Counted from the stretch's first letter, positions 21,570 through 34,692 are shown. The stretch: 64,000 nucleotides of DNA from Scleromitrula shiraiana (GCA_028455995.1 JABELC010000005.1:124001-188000), one strand, 5' to 3'. The notes: generated by a model not told the origin, from the letters alone. Program-made: numbers and translations.

Positions 21570-23241
21570 CTACATAAAAAGTACCACCTCCCCCCTCTCA
21601 TTCTTCCTCATCCTCAAAGACCTCCACAACTCCTTCTCCTCATCGCCCTTCTTCCCACCCCCCAACCCCACCGCCCCTCTTTCCCTATGAAACCTCTTCA
21701 ACGCCTTTTTCATACTAACGCCCCTCTCGGAATCCGGTCCCTTGTTGACGAAACTCATCAGGAGTTCTGCGCGCGGCTTGTAGATGATCATTTGGTTGCC
21801 GTCATCTCCGCCGGATCCGGATCCGGACGTAAGGGGTTTGTATTCGAGCATTTTTTGGGATTGTTCGCCTCCTGATGATGTACCTGTAGTAGTGGTGCTG
21901 GTGGTAGAACGATGTTTATGTTTCCTCTTCTTCGGACGATCCTCGGAATTATCTCGAGAATGCGATCCCTTAGTCGTAATCAAGCTCATAAACCCATCGA
22001 CTCTAGTTCTCGGTCTGCTCGCCCGTTTACTCGCTTTCTCCTTCTCTTTATCATGTTTATGTTTTGATTTCTTGACTGGAGAAGAAGGTGATGGATGGTC
22101 GGCTACATCGCCTCCTGAGTAATCGGGGGAAGGGGGGAAAACGGATGGGCGCATGAGTTTGTTGAGACCGCCTGTTAGACCGGAGTGGAGGACTGGTGGC
22201 GCATCGGTCATTACTTCGTCGCCTTCTCGGGATGATAGATCGTGAGTATCTACGTGAAGACGTTTGCGCTTCTTGTCCTTCTTCTTCTCCTTCTCCGTAT
22301 GATGATGATCCTTCTTATCTTTTTTGGAGGCACGTTCGGTAGGTTTCCATTCAATTGCCTTTGGAGCTGGTGTATGAAATGTCGCATCTCCTGATTGAAT
22401 TGGTTTGTTACCATATTCGACCAAATCGGTAACACCTTGACCATTTTCATCAAATCGTACTCGTACAAGATCCATTGAAGGTTTATCATCGACCTCTGAT
22501 ATATCGGCATCTTCACTTAAATTCATTGGTTCATGATCTTGTTGATGTTCTGGTTCGGAATCATCCATGACTTCATCAGATACGGGAAGTTCCAATCTAG
22601 ATGCATTGGGAGTTTGTGGTACCAAGAAATCGAAAACATTGAAACCTTCTGTTGGTTGTGTTTGTATAGCTGATGGTGGTAATGGAGCTTCTGGTAGAGA
22701 AGATTGATTGAAACCTCCTGGCGCATCTTCGACATATGTTTTATGAGTTGAGGGATTGTGAGAATTATTCGAATTATTCCAGTTATTGTTGTTATTATTG
22801 TTGTTGTTGTTCTGTTTTCCCTTCTTTCCTTTCCCTCCCTCTCCTCTGTATAATGCACCTTGATATTTTTGAGCTTCACTAATACAACTCTTTTATTGAT
22901 GTTGTCAGTGAAAGTGTTTCATCATTTGCCCCGCGTTGACATTGAATCTCATTATTATGGGGGGTAAATATAAAAACATACAGTATGTGAACGATATTCC
23001 ATTCCTTGAAAATGTACCATACAATCTAAACAAGTATATGAAGCTCCACGACATTGATTTCGATGAGGATCGAGTTTCTTCTTTGTAAGGACATCTCCGC
23101 AATTCTATATAAAATTATATGTTAGTAAATAAAGATTTTATTGAGGTTAATTCAATTGTTATAGGAATCTAGGTATATAGGTAAGAAAGAATGAATGAAT
23201 GAAATCAAAACAAAACATACCTCACAACTGAAAGAAACCAT
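21570..23241 (-). CDS. LYAR-type C2HC zinc-finger nucleolar protein
   Basis: Three exons: 23241-23221, 23104-22982, 22889-21570; phases 0/0; 487 aa. The N-terminus MVSFSCENCGDVLTKKKLDP is the first LYAR zinc finger, and RNQCRGASYTCLDCMVHFQG followed by YRSHTSCISEAQKYQGALYR completes the second metal site. This region is diagnostic for the cell growth-regulating nucleolar protein family, which acts in ribosome biogenesis in animals and is conserved in fungi. The rest is low-complexity and basic, with Asn, Lys-Lys-Asp-Lys and His-Lys-rich stretches suited to nucleolar targeting and RNA binding. The first exon is only 21 nt, but its splice sites (GTATGT donor) and the protein match are good. Confidence 0.87.
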
Positions 23242-26200
23242 ATTTTCCTCTTTAAATGATTGTATAAATTATTATTTCTCTCTTCTCAAATATGAAGATA
23301 TATTCTTAACATAAAATAGATATCCAATAAAGCTCTCTCAAATAAAAAAGTATTATAAAAGAAAGATATGAAGATATAAAGAATATTTCAAGATTATTGT
23401 TTTCAAATTTCGGGTTGTGTCGCAAATGTGAAGGGGAAAAAAAAAAGGCGAGAAAAATGAGGGGAGAAAAAAAGATTGATGAATTTCTACTTTCAAATAT
23501 TCTAATAAGAATTAAAGAATTAAAGAATGGAGATATTTTTTGGTCCCACGTACCTACAGTAGTATAACTTATAAGTATAGTAAGGTAACCCAGTAACCAC
23601 CAACCCAGCTCAATCAGTAGATTTTAAATAATAATTCTACCTTGTGAAGGGGGAAATATCTGAAACTTGATGATTTGATGCTAATAGTAAGATCTTACCC
23701 AGGTTTGTATGAGAGAGGGATGTACGGATGGATGTATGGATGTATGGATGTATGGATATACAGATATATAAATATATAGATAAATATATAAATAAATAAA
23801 TATATAAATAAATAAATATATAAATAAATAAATATATAAATAAATAAATATATAAATAAATCAAAAATATATATTCTCGTCTCTTTATCTTTATCTCTAT
23901 CTTTTCTATTCACATCAAAATAATAAATCTACTCTATACTTCTTTCCATACCATATATATAAATTTTCCAAATATCCAAAAAAAAAAATGAAGAGGCTGT
24001 ATTTTTATCAATTTTTTTTTCTTTCCTACATCCTACATACTACATACTACATACATATCAAAGTTTTCCTCTTTACATATATTTTTAAGTGGACAAGACA
24101 GGACAGGATAGGGCAACGCAGGACAGAACAAGACAGGACAAGACAAGACAAGGTAAGGCGCGCAGAGATCAAATGTATCCCCGCCCTGGGCCATCAAGGA
24201 TTAGGATTTGCATTTTGTTTAGGTTGTACGCACGCTGTGCTGTGGATGTGAATGTGAATGTGAATTGAATTGTGGATATGGATATGGATATCGATATGGG
24301 TATGGATATGGATGTGGATGTGGTGCAGTGTGCATTGCGGTTGCGGTTGCGGTTACGCGGGTAGGTGGGCTATGCAGGTTGATGCATCGGTAGCTATTAT
24401 ATATACTTTCCTGTACTGTACTGTATGCTATTATGAATTTATTTATATTTTGATTGCATGATTTTTGTATACTGCGGTCTAGATAATCCCGAAGTTATTG
24501 ATGGAACTAGATATCTACTACCGATGCTATAGAAATAAGTAGAGTAGATGAATGAATTGGGGGTTTCAATCTCTCCAGACTATTATTACCGTCCACGGGT
24601 ATTGATTGTTATCATCCTTCGCCTCCATCCTATAGTATCTGTATCTCTAGGACTTCCAGATGTTCTAAGGAATATTGTGTATGACCTCAATGTCTCGCCT
24701 GTTTTACTTATCTATTTGTACCCATCATACATCATATCTACATCTATATCAATATACGAATACCTCATCTTATCTAACCATTACCTTACCTTACCTTACC
24801 ATCTACCCATCTCGTACAAACCCCCAATCCAAACCCCATTTCCCAATTCCCGCCCTACATCCAGCTTCCCTCTATCGACTAAAAATCCAGGGTCCATCCG
24901 TCCGTCCCTTTGGGCGTCAATTTTAAGGGTTACTTACCTACTTACTTACTTACTTACTTGCTTGCTTACGCACTCATCATTAAATCGCCTTATGTGTTGT
25001 GATATCTTGTTACTTATCAAATATCAAATGAAATATCTAATTCATCATAAAAATTCCTTATTGGATATCTATCTTCCTTACTTCCATTACATATTTATAC
25101 GGAAGTATGTAGATTAGTTGTGAGCATCTATCTACTTGCGATACGATATGATATGATATGATATGATATGATGTAATACGATCTGGCCAACATACTATAG
25201 GTACAGAATTATTGGGTCGTCTTATATAACTAGATCTTGTCAGTCAGGTACCGTTACATATTGGGATCTAATTTTTCTTTTTTCTTTTTTCGAATTGGAT
25301 TTCTTTGATTGTCTACTAGTAGTTTATGAATGGATGAATGAATGGATTAGGTTCTAGATTCAAAAGCAGGTTTAATATCCATCCAATGAGAATGATTCCC
25401 AGGTACTGATTACCTGTGAATCATAAACAACAGATGATTCCAAATAGGTAGTCACAGAGTACCATGATCACGAATACTTTTTCCATATCAAATTCTAGAA
25501 GATCATATCCAAATGTATATCCTCAAATATCGACATCCATCGCATAGGGATGAGTATGATAATGATCCCTGATCAGATACACATACATATATATATACAT
25601 ACATACATACCAATAACTTGCCTCCTTGTATCAGGATTCAAAACGAAGATCATTCATCCATCCGCATCCATTCCGGATAAAATCTCCTACTAAATACAAT
25701 CTCATCCAATGGAATGAATATACTAGTATATGCCATCCATCGCATCACACTCAACATCTCCATCAATAGGATTTTGTACACCAGATCTATTTATTTATTT
25801 ATTTGTTTGTTTGTTTGTTTGTTTCATGTACGCTATGATATCGTGTATTACCTTATACGACTGATTCGATTGAATCAGATGTAACGTACTTATTTACTTT
25901 AGAGTACTATCTACCCAAATACGAACTGTACATTTTCCAAGCCCTTCGCCACAACGATACAACACCCCTACATACTTCGCACTCACACATTTATTTATTA
26001 AGCGATGCCATTAAAGGGAGTCAGTGGATGGCAACATAGAGTTCATACGCATTATTTCTATTGCATTGTATGTGCATATACTTTTTTAACTCCGTCAAGT
26101 AGATAGTTATGTTGAATTTACAATATCCTCATGCTGCGTTTTTGGAAAGTAGATATTATCACTCATATTATGTTTTTTGTTCTATGCATATGTGTCGGAG

Positions 26201-26553
26201 ATAACTCCCGATCTCCTCCTTATTACGCGAACTTCCTGATAAGGAGATTGAGATTGATTGAGATTGAGATTGGGATCGGGATACCAACAGTGTATTTTAT
26301 ATAGAATCTGTTACTTCTACATGATATGGCTGTGTCGTGCAGATGCGAATAACGTCATTCCAACGATTTGAAGTGAGAGATAGCGAAGAAACATTAACTC
26401 TCGTCGTTAAGATGGATATGATAAACCCAAGTGTGTCTGCTTAAAAGGAAGGAAAGACCCATCTCAATTGCTCGGATTTCTTTTCATATCCTATCCTCTA
26501 GGAAACTAATGATTTATCAGAGAGTTCACTTTTTCTAGAAGCGTCAGTAATCA
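23242..26553. other. 3.3-kb gene-free, repeat-rich interval
   Basis: AT-rich with several microsatellites: TAAATAAATATA at 23766-23861, GGATAT near 24270-24320, ACTT near 24931-24965, GATAT near 25139-25172 and TTTG near 25797-25825. ORFs here have no protein-like composition. I see no gene or RNA. Confidence 0.55.
23766..23861. repeat. (TAAATAAATATA)n tandem repeat
   Basis: AT-only tandem repeat with a unit of about 12-16 bases; the Ile/Tyr/Leu-rich ORFs across it are repeat artefacts. Confidence 0.8.
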
Positions 26554-28281
26554 TGACGGCCTCTACCTTTCTTGCTCTGGTATCTATCGGTGCATCATTC
26601 ATGGTGTATATCTATATCTAAGTCCGAGAATATATTATAATTTTTTCTCTCGAGCAAAAATACGGCTGTCTCCCACCCCCGCCCACAAAATACCCCCACA
26701 AAGACCCCCTCCTCGACCTTGACCTCGACCTTGACCTCGACCTTGACCTCGACCTTGGCCTCGACCTCTTCCTCCACCTGCGCGCCGCCATAAAATCCGG
26801 CACCCTCCTCCCCACAACCCGCACCCTCCACTCTGTCAACGTAAAATCCTTCCAACCCGATTCCTGGGGCACACCAACAATAAACACCCGCGACCCCGCA
26901 AGATATCCAAACAATACTCGCACTCTCGTTCAGCAATTTCGGGACGGTAAAAGCGAAGCTGGAGGGAAAGGGGGGGCGTTTAGGGGAGAGGACATATTTA
27001 TGGCGGATGGGGAGGTCGAGACGGTTGATAAGATTGACGTTTTGGAGGGAGGAGATATCGGATTTTGGGAATTTGGGGAGGCATGTGGGGAGGTTTTTGG
27101 GGGGATGGGGGTGGGGGGAGGGTGGATTTAGATTTACAGTCGCTGGTTAAGGATTTCGTAGGTTGATGGATGGATGGATGGATGCGTGGAGTTATTGACT
27201 AATATGTTTGTTTTACATTACATATAAATAGTTTCTTGATATCTCCACCGAATTCCTATATGGTGAGTTTGTGAATTCGCAATTAGAGGATACACCGTTC
27301 GACGCGGGCGAATTCCTCAATTCCTTCGACATCGCAATGCGAGAGAGAACTCGGCGCGCGAATGCAGCTTGGAAAGTTGAAATTCCTCCGCGGTAGAGAC
27401 ACGCAGTCGAAAACGGCTTTGGGGAAAGTCCATGCATATATCGATAAACACGTCCGTCGAGTATTCAAAGAACTACAAGACCTATTAACAAAAGATATGA
27501 GGGAAACTCAAAATCGATATATACTCCTGAATGAAATAGCGAAGGAAACTCAGGATCAGGTTGATCTGAGGTATCAACTTTTTCATGTCTTTATCCCGGC
27601 GCATGATTCGGCGGGGGTGGCGGTTAGTGATGTATTTTTTCATTTGGCGAGGGATCCTATTAGATGGGATAAGCTTTGGAGAGAAGTGTTAGCAGCGACG
27701 AGGGAACATGATACGTTGAGTTTTGAACTCTTAAAATCAATGAAATACTTGCGATATGTTTTTAATGAGAGTATGTGATTTATATCCATCCCCATTTTAG
27801 TTTGTTTTTTCGCATGAATGGCGGTTTTTATCCCCCGTTTGCTTTGAATAATACAACTTTGAATTTAGCTACCGACTGACTGTCATTAGATCTCCGTCTC
27901 CACCCCCCGCAGCTTTCATCCGCCGCATATGCCACCAAGACACCATACTCCCCATCGGCGGCGGACCCACCGGCGACTCCCCCATCCTAGTCAGAAAAGG
28001 CAGCAACATAACCATCGACATGTACGCCGTTCATCGGGACCCAACATTCTGGGGCCCCGACCCCGATGATTTTCGTCCCGAGAGATGGGAGACTGTATGA
28101 CCCACGTGGGAATACCTGCCGTTTTCTGGGGGACCCTGGATTTGTCCGGCGCAGCAGATGGTGTTTTTGAATGCGGCGTTTATTGTTGTTTTGAGAAGGT
28201 GGAGAGTACGGATGGGAGGAGCGGGTGAGGATGACGGTTGAGAATCGGAATGGGGTGAAGGTTAAGTTGGTTCCAAGTCTA
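26554..28281 (+). pseudogene. decayed cytochrome P450 (CYP52/CYP539-like)
   Basis: Successive P450 segments occur in shifting frames. FLHLRAAIKSGTLLPTTRTL and WGTPTINTRDPA are at about 26765-26900, and GEDIFMADGE near 26985. RSRRLIRLTFWREEISDFGN lies near 27015 in a different frame, and TEFLYGEFVNSQL near 27245. LGKLKFLRGRDTQSKTALGK follows near 27365 after another shift, then the I-helix region FIPAHDSAGVAVSDVFFHLA. The K-helix lies near 27710 and the meander DPTFWGPDPDDFRPERW near 28040. The heme loop LPFSGGPWICPAQQ keeps its Cys. An in-frame TGA (28098-28100) replaces a codon, probably CGA, between ERWETV and PTWEYLPF. A 12-bp tandem repeat has inserted an LDLDLD run in the N-terminal part. 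The family would be about 500-540 aa. Confidence 0.83.
26710..26771. repeat. 12-bp minisatellite (CTTGACCTCGAC)n
   Basis: About five tandem units inside the P450 remnant, read as alternating Leu-Asp on the coding strand. The unit keeps frame, so the expansion could have preceded decay. Confidence 0.8.
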
Positions 28282-31107
28282 TAGGTAGTTGGAACTTTAG
28301 TGTAGTTGGGGCTTTTTGCAATTTTTCAATTGTGGTGGAATTTTTGGCCTTTTTAGATGATAATTTTCTCAAATTATGCATATGATAAGCTATGGAGTTT
28401 ACGAATATGCAATATGTGTGTGAGATGAAACTGGTAAGAGATTCGTTGCATTCAAAAGCACGAAATTGAGTTGCGTATGCAGTATGACCCGAAATTATAG
28501 ATACTAGTATCTCGACTCCAATCAAATACCCAAAAAAATATTTCTAGTAAAGGAGCCTAGACTCCAAAGTCGACAGAAAGCTCGAATATCACAAACTATA
28601 TCATGTTGAAATCCAGCACTTGCCAATTTCGATATTTGAAGCGCTCTGAGATGACCAAAACATTGGAGTTCCAACACTAGAGAGATAGAAATTCAGATGT
28701 GATTAGCATTCTAACACATCACGTTCATTTGCCACGAAATTTGACTTCGAAATTGAAGGGCATTTGTTTTCTTCCCAACCTGCAAGCTTCTGTGTATTCC
28801 CAGCTCATAACTTTAAATCGCATTGAGTAAGTTTTCATCATCTCAGATACAGCATATACCAGTGTAGATAGCAAGAAGCCATATAGAAGTCTTTGGGCAC
28901 ACTGGGATTTTCGTTTCGGTTAAGAAACGTAACTTTTCTCATTCAGTAGCCAGGTGACATATGTTGTCTCTTTATCATCTAGGTAGGCTCCAGAGCAAGC
29001 ATATATATAGTATTGAAAAACGGTCAAATGAATGGGAATTACTGCATAATCCTGGAGCAATAATCCAAGTAGCGCCACTTAAGATGTATTATCGTTCTAA
29101 GGATAATGATTATCTGAGTCATGAATACCTATGCTGCCCCAACAAAGACGTTAATTCAAGCGGTTTCGTATTGTATATAATGACCTTCTTTTGATTTTAA
29201 TTGCGAGAGGAAATCGTACTAGATAAATGTAAGCCTCTATTTGGTCTGTATCATCAGTATGCATATGTGGTAGGTGGAAGCATTTGGCGTTTGCTAGATG
29301 TTGCCGCGAGATTACATATCCTCTCTCGAACGAGGACTTTACTAGAAGGCATTAACGAGTGCTCAATAATAGTCGTCAAGAGGTGTCGAGGCTATGATGT
29401 TCTCATGTGATGAAGGTGTATTTCTGGTGTCGTGATGTGGACCTTCAGTTTTGGGGTTACTTTGTTGTTTCTGCTCTTGGTTGGAGAAATGCTGAGTTGA
29501 TATCAACTCATTATTCTCCCTTTTTCTTAAGTATTTCCGTAAATAAATTATGATGTTATTATATAAACGAATTTTACGAATCATTATTTTCACGAGATTG
29601 AGGTTGGTGGTTTGGTATGGCATGCATGGCACGGCTAATACGTTCATCGTATTATATAATACGCTTAGTAATAAATCGACAACCCCTTGGTGGCACCGAA
29701 CCTGATGAACATTTTTCAATCTTCCTCCATCTTGCCTCGTCAACTTCATCATTTTCTCAGCGAAACTTTTTCAATTGCCTTAAGATCTATCGCATAAGAG
29801 ATGCAAATTGTTTTTATAACTCACATCCAAACGTGCGCGATCTTACCTATATCTAGATATTACCTCCGCTACCAAGCTAAAAAGACAAAACAACCTAAGA
29901 AGTTTTAAAGTGGAAAGATGGTTTCAAGTGCACATACTTAACGAATCGTATCCATTTCCATCAGCATTTCCTCTCCATCCAAACTCTTATTTCCTTACCC
30001 GGAGCTCTTTGAATATGTCAATTTTATCCACTGTGGGTTTTCTATATGCCATTACGATATCGCAGTCTAAGCAAATGATTTGAAGTCGAGCATCAATGGT
30101 AGTTACCTGGGCAATTCTTCCCAAGACTTGATGAAAGTCCGAGAATTCCATTATACAAGACATGTATTTTTTATTTTTGTTTTGGTTATGAATCATAGGA
30201 GATTTTTAGGGTACTTTCGGACATTATCAATGTTGTCATTCGAGCATAGAGTTATGCGCATATCAGGATCTGATGATCGACGATGTCATGTCGCAAGACC
30301 AAGGAATCGTTAATCTATTCTAGTTAAAACTGTTGGTTACTTACGATGGATTAGTTACCATTCAAAAATCTACAAAGAGTTTATATGCATGCGGTAATGT
30401 GGCAAGATTGGGGGCAGTATTCTTAAGTTAATGATTTTTGAAGTACACAGCCATCACGCCAAATTTCAGATACAACCCCATATTTTGAGATGTTGCATAC
30501 CATGTTCCAAGTTAAACTAGATAAAAAATAATTCATCTAGTGTTTTTTCTCTTTATCTCGTGACGATGTTGGCATTGTGGGCCGGGGGGTTGAGACGAGT
30601 TTCATCTTTAAGGGTTCCTGTATAATCTCATTAGTTTGAGGTTGACCTGAACCTAATCAAAAATAGAATACCCCCAATGAGTTCAAATCGTGATTGGAGA
30701 GATTGATGAGAGTGGATAGATTTTCAATTTTGCAAAGTTCAAATATTGGAGATATATTACTGTTTTGAGTATGGTCGGCGACGGGAGGGGTTAAAACTAC
30801 TCTTGATTGGGCTTAGATAAATCTCAAACTGTTGAGATCATACGGTATCTGAGCTTCAGCCTCTTGTAACTTCATCTCAACTATCTTCTGGAAAAGAAGA
30901 TCGTATACGGCAGATAAAATGTCATCGGACTTGCATAAGCATGCTCAGCCAATCGCAACATTTCGTCCCTTAAGGAAATTTGAGGTTCTCGTCATAGAGG
31001 ATATAAACTCATGATGAACCCAATGAACTTGTTTATTTATTCTCCAGATTAAACTTCTTTCATTTCATTATCATTTAATAACATCTATTTTATATTCAAT
31101 TCTCAAG
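28282..31107. other. 2.8-kb gene-free interval
   Basis: No recognisable protein, RNA or strong microsatellite. Short ORFs at 28961-29194, 29363-29752 and 29987-30313 lack family features. The last few hundred bases would contain the cutinase promoter. Confidence 0.5.
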
Positions 31108-31903
31108 ATGAAGACTACACAATATTTATCCTTATTAATTCTTCCCTTTACTATACTGGCTGCGCCAGTTCCTGCGGATGCTCCAACAGGACAAAACATC
31201 ACAGACGAAAGTAGCTCTTTAACTGCATTCGAGGATAGTCAGGGCACTGGAAATGTCAAAGCCGCAACTGGATGTACAGCAATGACAGTTATCTTTGCTC
31301 GTGGAACCACTGAGCCCGGTACTGTGGGAACACTGACCGGACCTCCGTTTTTCGCGGCTCTTGGCCAAGCCGCAGGAGCCGATCAAATGTCCGTACAAGG
31401 TGTTCCATACCCAGCCGATATTCCCGGATTCTTGGCCGGTGGTGATGCAAATGGAAGTAAAATGATGTATGTAATTCCGTTGTTATCGGTAGAAACAATC
31501 ATGACTAACCATTCCATTAGGGCTAGCATGATCACTGATGCAATGACACAATGTCCTGACACCAAGATCGTCATGTCAGGATACTCCCAAGGAGGTCAAC
31601 TCGTACATAACGCTGCCAAACAACTTCCTGCTTCAACCATGGAGAAAGTTAGCTCTGTCGTTATCTTTGGTGACCCAGGTAAGCATTCATTCATAGAATT
31701 TTCACATGTTATCTCTTACTAACAATTTCATAATAGACAACGGAGCACCAGTGCAAGGTGCATCAGCTGACAAAACTCTAGTCATTTGTCATGCCGGTGA
31801 TAATATCTGTGCTCATGGAGATTTGATCTTGACACCTCATTTAACTTATTCTACGGATGCTAATACCGCTGCTGCTTTCGTAATGCAAGCTGCTAACATG
31901 TAA
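31108..31903 (+). CDS. cutinase (secreted serine esterase)
   Basis: Three exons: 31108-31466, 31521-31678, 31737-31903; 227 aa. A signal peptide (about aa 1-18, hydrophobic core LSLLILPFTILA) is followed by a short Ala/Pro-rich pro-region. The mature part begins with TGCTAMTVIFARGTTEPGTV, normal for fungal cutinases. The nucleophile is the Ser of MSGYSQGGQ. The catalytic Asp and His are expected in CHAGDNICAHG and LTPHLTY. Four Cys positions compatible with two disulfides are present (TGCT, TQCP, VICH, NICA). Cutinases hydrolyse plant cutin and related polyesters outside the cell, consistent with a plant-associated lifestyle. Both introns are short with good borders; no defects seen. Confidence 0.93.
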
Positions 31904-32689
31904 AGCCGATGCTAGCTTAAATTGGTTGTGGATTCAATAATTGGGTGGGTGGAGAGAGAGGAAGGAGGCAGGACTCTGGCTTTTTCATCTCATCACTCAA
32001 ATTTGAAGGAATAATACGATTACCTTTTTGGCTTGGTCAGAGGCTTCGTTTTGCTTTTTACTTTTTTCTTATCTTGTTTTATCTTGTTTTTGCGGATATC
32101 CAGAGGAGGGGCATATATATGTTGTTGGTTGGTGGAGAGTGTATACGTTTTTTGCAATTTTCGTAGGGATTGAATAATTGTCGGAGACTGAATCGTCTTT
32201 TCAATTCAAAATTTGTTGTTTCCTAGATTTTGTGTTGATTAGTAGAGAGGTGTACATATGGGGCTCAGACGGGCTGGGGATGTGTGAGGGTGGGAAAGTT
32301 GTTATGAATTTTACAAATACAAAAATAGTAATCATTCAGCCATAGAGGGTCTATTTTCCTGAAGTGACAAGAGTTTACTTGATCTATAGGTGTTTATCGC
32401 GAGAGAGATATCATGAATTATGTTTGGTTGCGAGTCGCCATAGTTGGCAGTAACCCTGGAAGTTTGAAGAAGAAATAGTTGGACTTAGTAGTTGTGAGAA
32501 GCTGGGTGAGTTCAAAAGACATGTGCTATTCTACTCGATGCCTCCTTGTAACACAGCAAGGTCATGGTCAATCTTCACCGGTACGAGTAACTTGCGTCGC
32601 ATCTAAAACAATACGAATACGAAATAAACATATGAATAAATCTATATAGAGACCTTCAAGTTTCAATGTTATCGCACTTCAATTTTTTT
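31904..32689. other. spacer between cutinase and hydrolase remnant
   Basis: T-rich 3' flank of the cutinase gene; no gene seen. Confidence 0.5.
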
Positions 32690-33864
32690 CTAAAATACCC
32701 ACCATCGATCACACAAAGTTCTCCTTAAGAATTCAATCTGCTTAGAAGAACTAAGGGCAAAATTCGGACCCGAATACACCTCAAAATGCCCACCCGGAAG
32801 CAAAACAAGCTTCTTCGGTTCCCTCGCCTTCTGATAAGCAGCCAAAGAGATATCTACCGGTGTAGTAACATCCTCCCTCGCAACCACCATAAGTAATGGT
32901 ACAGGAGCTATGCGTTCGATAAATAAAGACGGGTCATAAGAACGACTAGCCTCAAGACTTCGAACCGCCACCTCGTTTTTCCACTTACCCTCAAACTTCG
33001 ATTCCCACTCTGTGTAAATTGCGAAGGCTTCGGCGCTGGGTAGGGAAGAAGGAACTAGAGGGTTTAAATCGGATATGGGGACTGTTGCTGCGGCATTTCC
33101 TGCGGCTCGGGAGAGACGGTCACCGGTAAACATGGCGTTGATACCTGGCATGAGATCGGAACGGATTAGACGATGCAGAGTTTCGAATCCGCTAACCACG
33201 GGTGCCTTTAAAGAATAATTAACACATAATCCTTTGCGTCGTTGAAAGTTCTATTCAACTCACCTGGCTAATAACAGCCTTCACCCTCTTCTCACCCGCC
33301 GTAACCTGCAAAACATGACCCCCACTATACGAGCTCCCCCAAAGCGCAACCTTTTCCGCATCTACATTAGGAAGTCCCTGTGCATACGTAATCGTATCCT
33401 GCATATCGGACATCTGAATAGACGGGATAATTTCATGTCTTGGTTGACCGGGCCCAGTATCACTAGATCCCCAACTGCGATGATCGTATACGAGAGCTGC
33501 GATGGGGAGGTTGGTCGTGAATGATTCGGCGGTTTGGTCGAGACTCATTTCTTTGAGACTTGCCCAGCCTGCGGAGAGGATTATGATGGGGAATTTTTCG
33601 TCGTCTGGGATGTTGGAGGGTGTGTAGAGTCAGCCGCAGAGAGTCACGTTGTCGTGGGTTTGGAAGGATATATTTTTGCGTGGCGTGGTGGGCTGTCTGG
33701 TGTATTTTGGGATTGTATGCTTTGGGAGACTTGGTTTACTCTGAAGGATTATAGGGTTGAGGTGGAATTTATCCCATGTTATGCGGCTGGTCAATATCTG
33801 GGGTTCCTTTCCACTTATAGAATTGAATGGTGGTGGGTTTGTTGGTCGACAACACAGTCTCCAT
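32690..33864 (-). pseudogene. alpha/beta hydrolase with in-frame stop
   Basis: Coding pieces on minus: 33640-33264 and 33205-32690, joined across a 58-nt intron (33206-33263). The sequence runs FQTHDNVTLCG-stop-LYTPSN, FPIIILSAGWASLKEMSLDQ, IAALVYDHRSWGSSD, nucleophile elbow LWGSSYSGGH, then VSGFETLHRLIRSDLMPG. The acid region is MVVAREDVTTPV and the final His is in LLPGGHFEVY. The stop lies where homologous hydrolases carry Trp (GWLYTP), a TGG to TGA change at about 33628-33630. Upstream, a possible N-terminus (METVLSTNKPTTIQFYKWKG) starts at 33864 but runs into stops. A truncated product from ATG 33548 would keep the catalytic triad, so partial function cannot be excluded. Substrate unknown. 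Confidence 0.6.
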
Positions 33865-34295
33865 GACGGGATCGCTACACGTTAGAGATGCCAACTGTTG
33901 GATTCAACTCGAGTGAGTAATGGATTGATTGCATATAAGATCTTCACCCAGTGAACATGACAGCGCACTTGAAATAGTTGTCGATTAGAATTGCTGATGT
34001 CCATGGGTATGCTTACATTGGGATCTCAAAATTCGTTTCTAAAGCTGGGGACGTGGATATGAGCTTCATGAGAAGAAGTTTATCATTCATTTGGTCATAA
34101 CATGGATTATATGCAATACCTATTTATCACTTTTAAAGACTTTGGAGAATCTCGAAGTGGAAGTAATGCATACCCTGAACATTTGCAAGGAGAGTGCATC
34201 TAGAACTCTCAGAATAACGCGCCAACTCACGACGTCTTAATTGAAGATCTCACCCCCCTTGAGGAAGAGGAAAATAGAGTTTGTGAACACTTGGC
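33865..34295. other. spacer
   Basis: No gene or repeat of note. Confidence 0.4.
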
Positions 34296-34692
34296 TTGCT
34301 TTACAGTAGAAGCAGTGACATACAAGCGTTCACAGAGGGGCATTTAGGAGAAACATATCAACGCAATTTTCAGAATCCTGAATATCACAGTTTTAACTCG
34401 AGGTTTCGAGCAGAATTTGGTTTCTTTAGTTTGGGACTGGTACTTCTTGAAACAGGACTGTGGCAGCCATTAGACAAGGTTGAAGAGCGACGTGGAAACA
34501 GGAATAATGGGGGTTTTGGTCCACCCATGTAATTCCTGGACTATATACGGGAAACTTGTGTCGAACGACAAAGATTGACTATGGGAACTCGATACCAAGA
34601 TGTGGTGCTGAAATGTTTGGATGGAATTCCAGGGACAGAAGAAGGGAGGGACGAATCCGAGAGGTTCTTGAATTGTCAATTAGGATTTTAAA
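34296..34692 (+). pseudogene. remnant of HeLo/NLR-associated kinase-like protein
   Basis: One frame reads FFSLGLVLLETGLWQPLDKV, then a TAA at about 34530-34532, then FLDYIRETCVERQRLTMGTR and YQDVVLKCLDG. The first part resembles the DxxSLGVVLLEIGLW segment (subdomain IX) of the kinase-like proteins that accompany prion-inhibition/HeLo domains in fungi; the second resembles their C-terminal lobe. The upstream kinase lobe and N-terminal domain are absent, and the stop sits in the middle of conserved sequence. Assignment is by remembered family appearance. Confidence 0.45.

Noticed and set aside
23637..23913. Minus-strand ORFs rich in Ile/Tyr/Leu
   Set aside because: Produced by the TAAATAAATATA repeat; they could mimic membrane proteins but have no start context or conserved motif.
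24548..25117. 189-aa plus-strand ORF
   Set aside because: Composition is of translated repeats and AT-rich DNA; no domain, splice structure or family similarity recognised.
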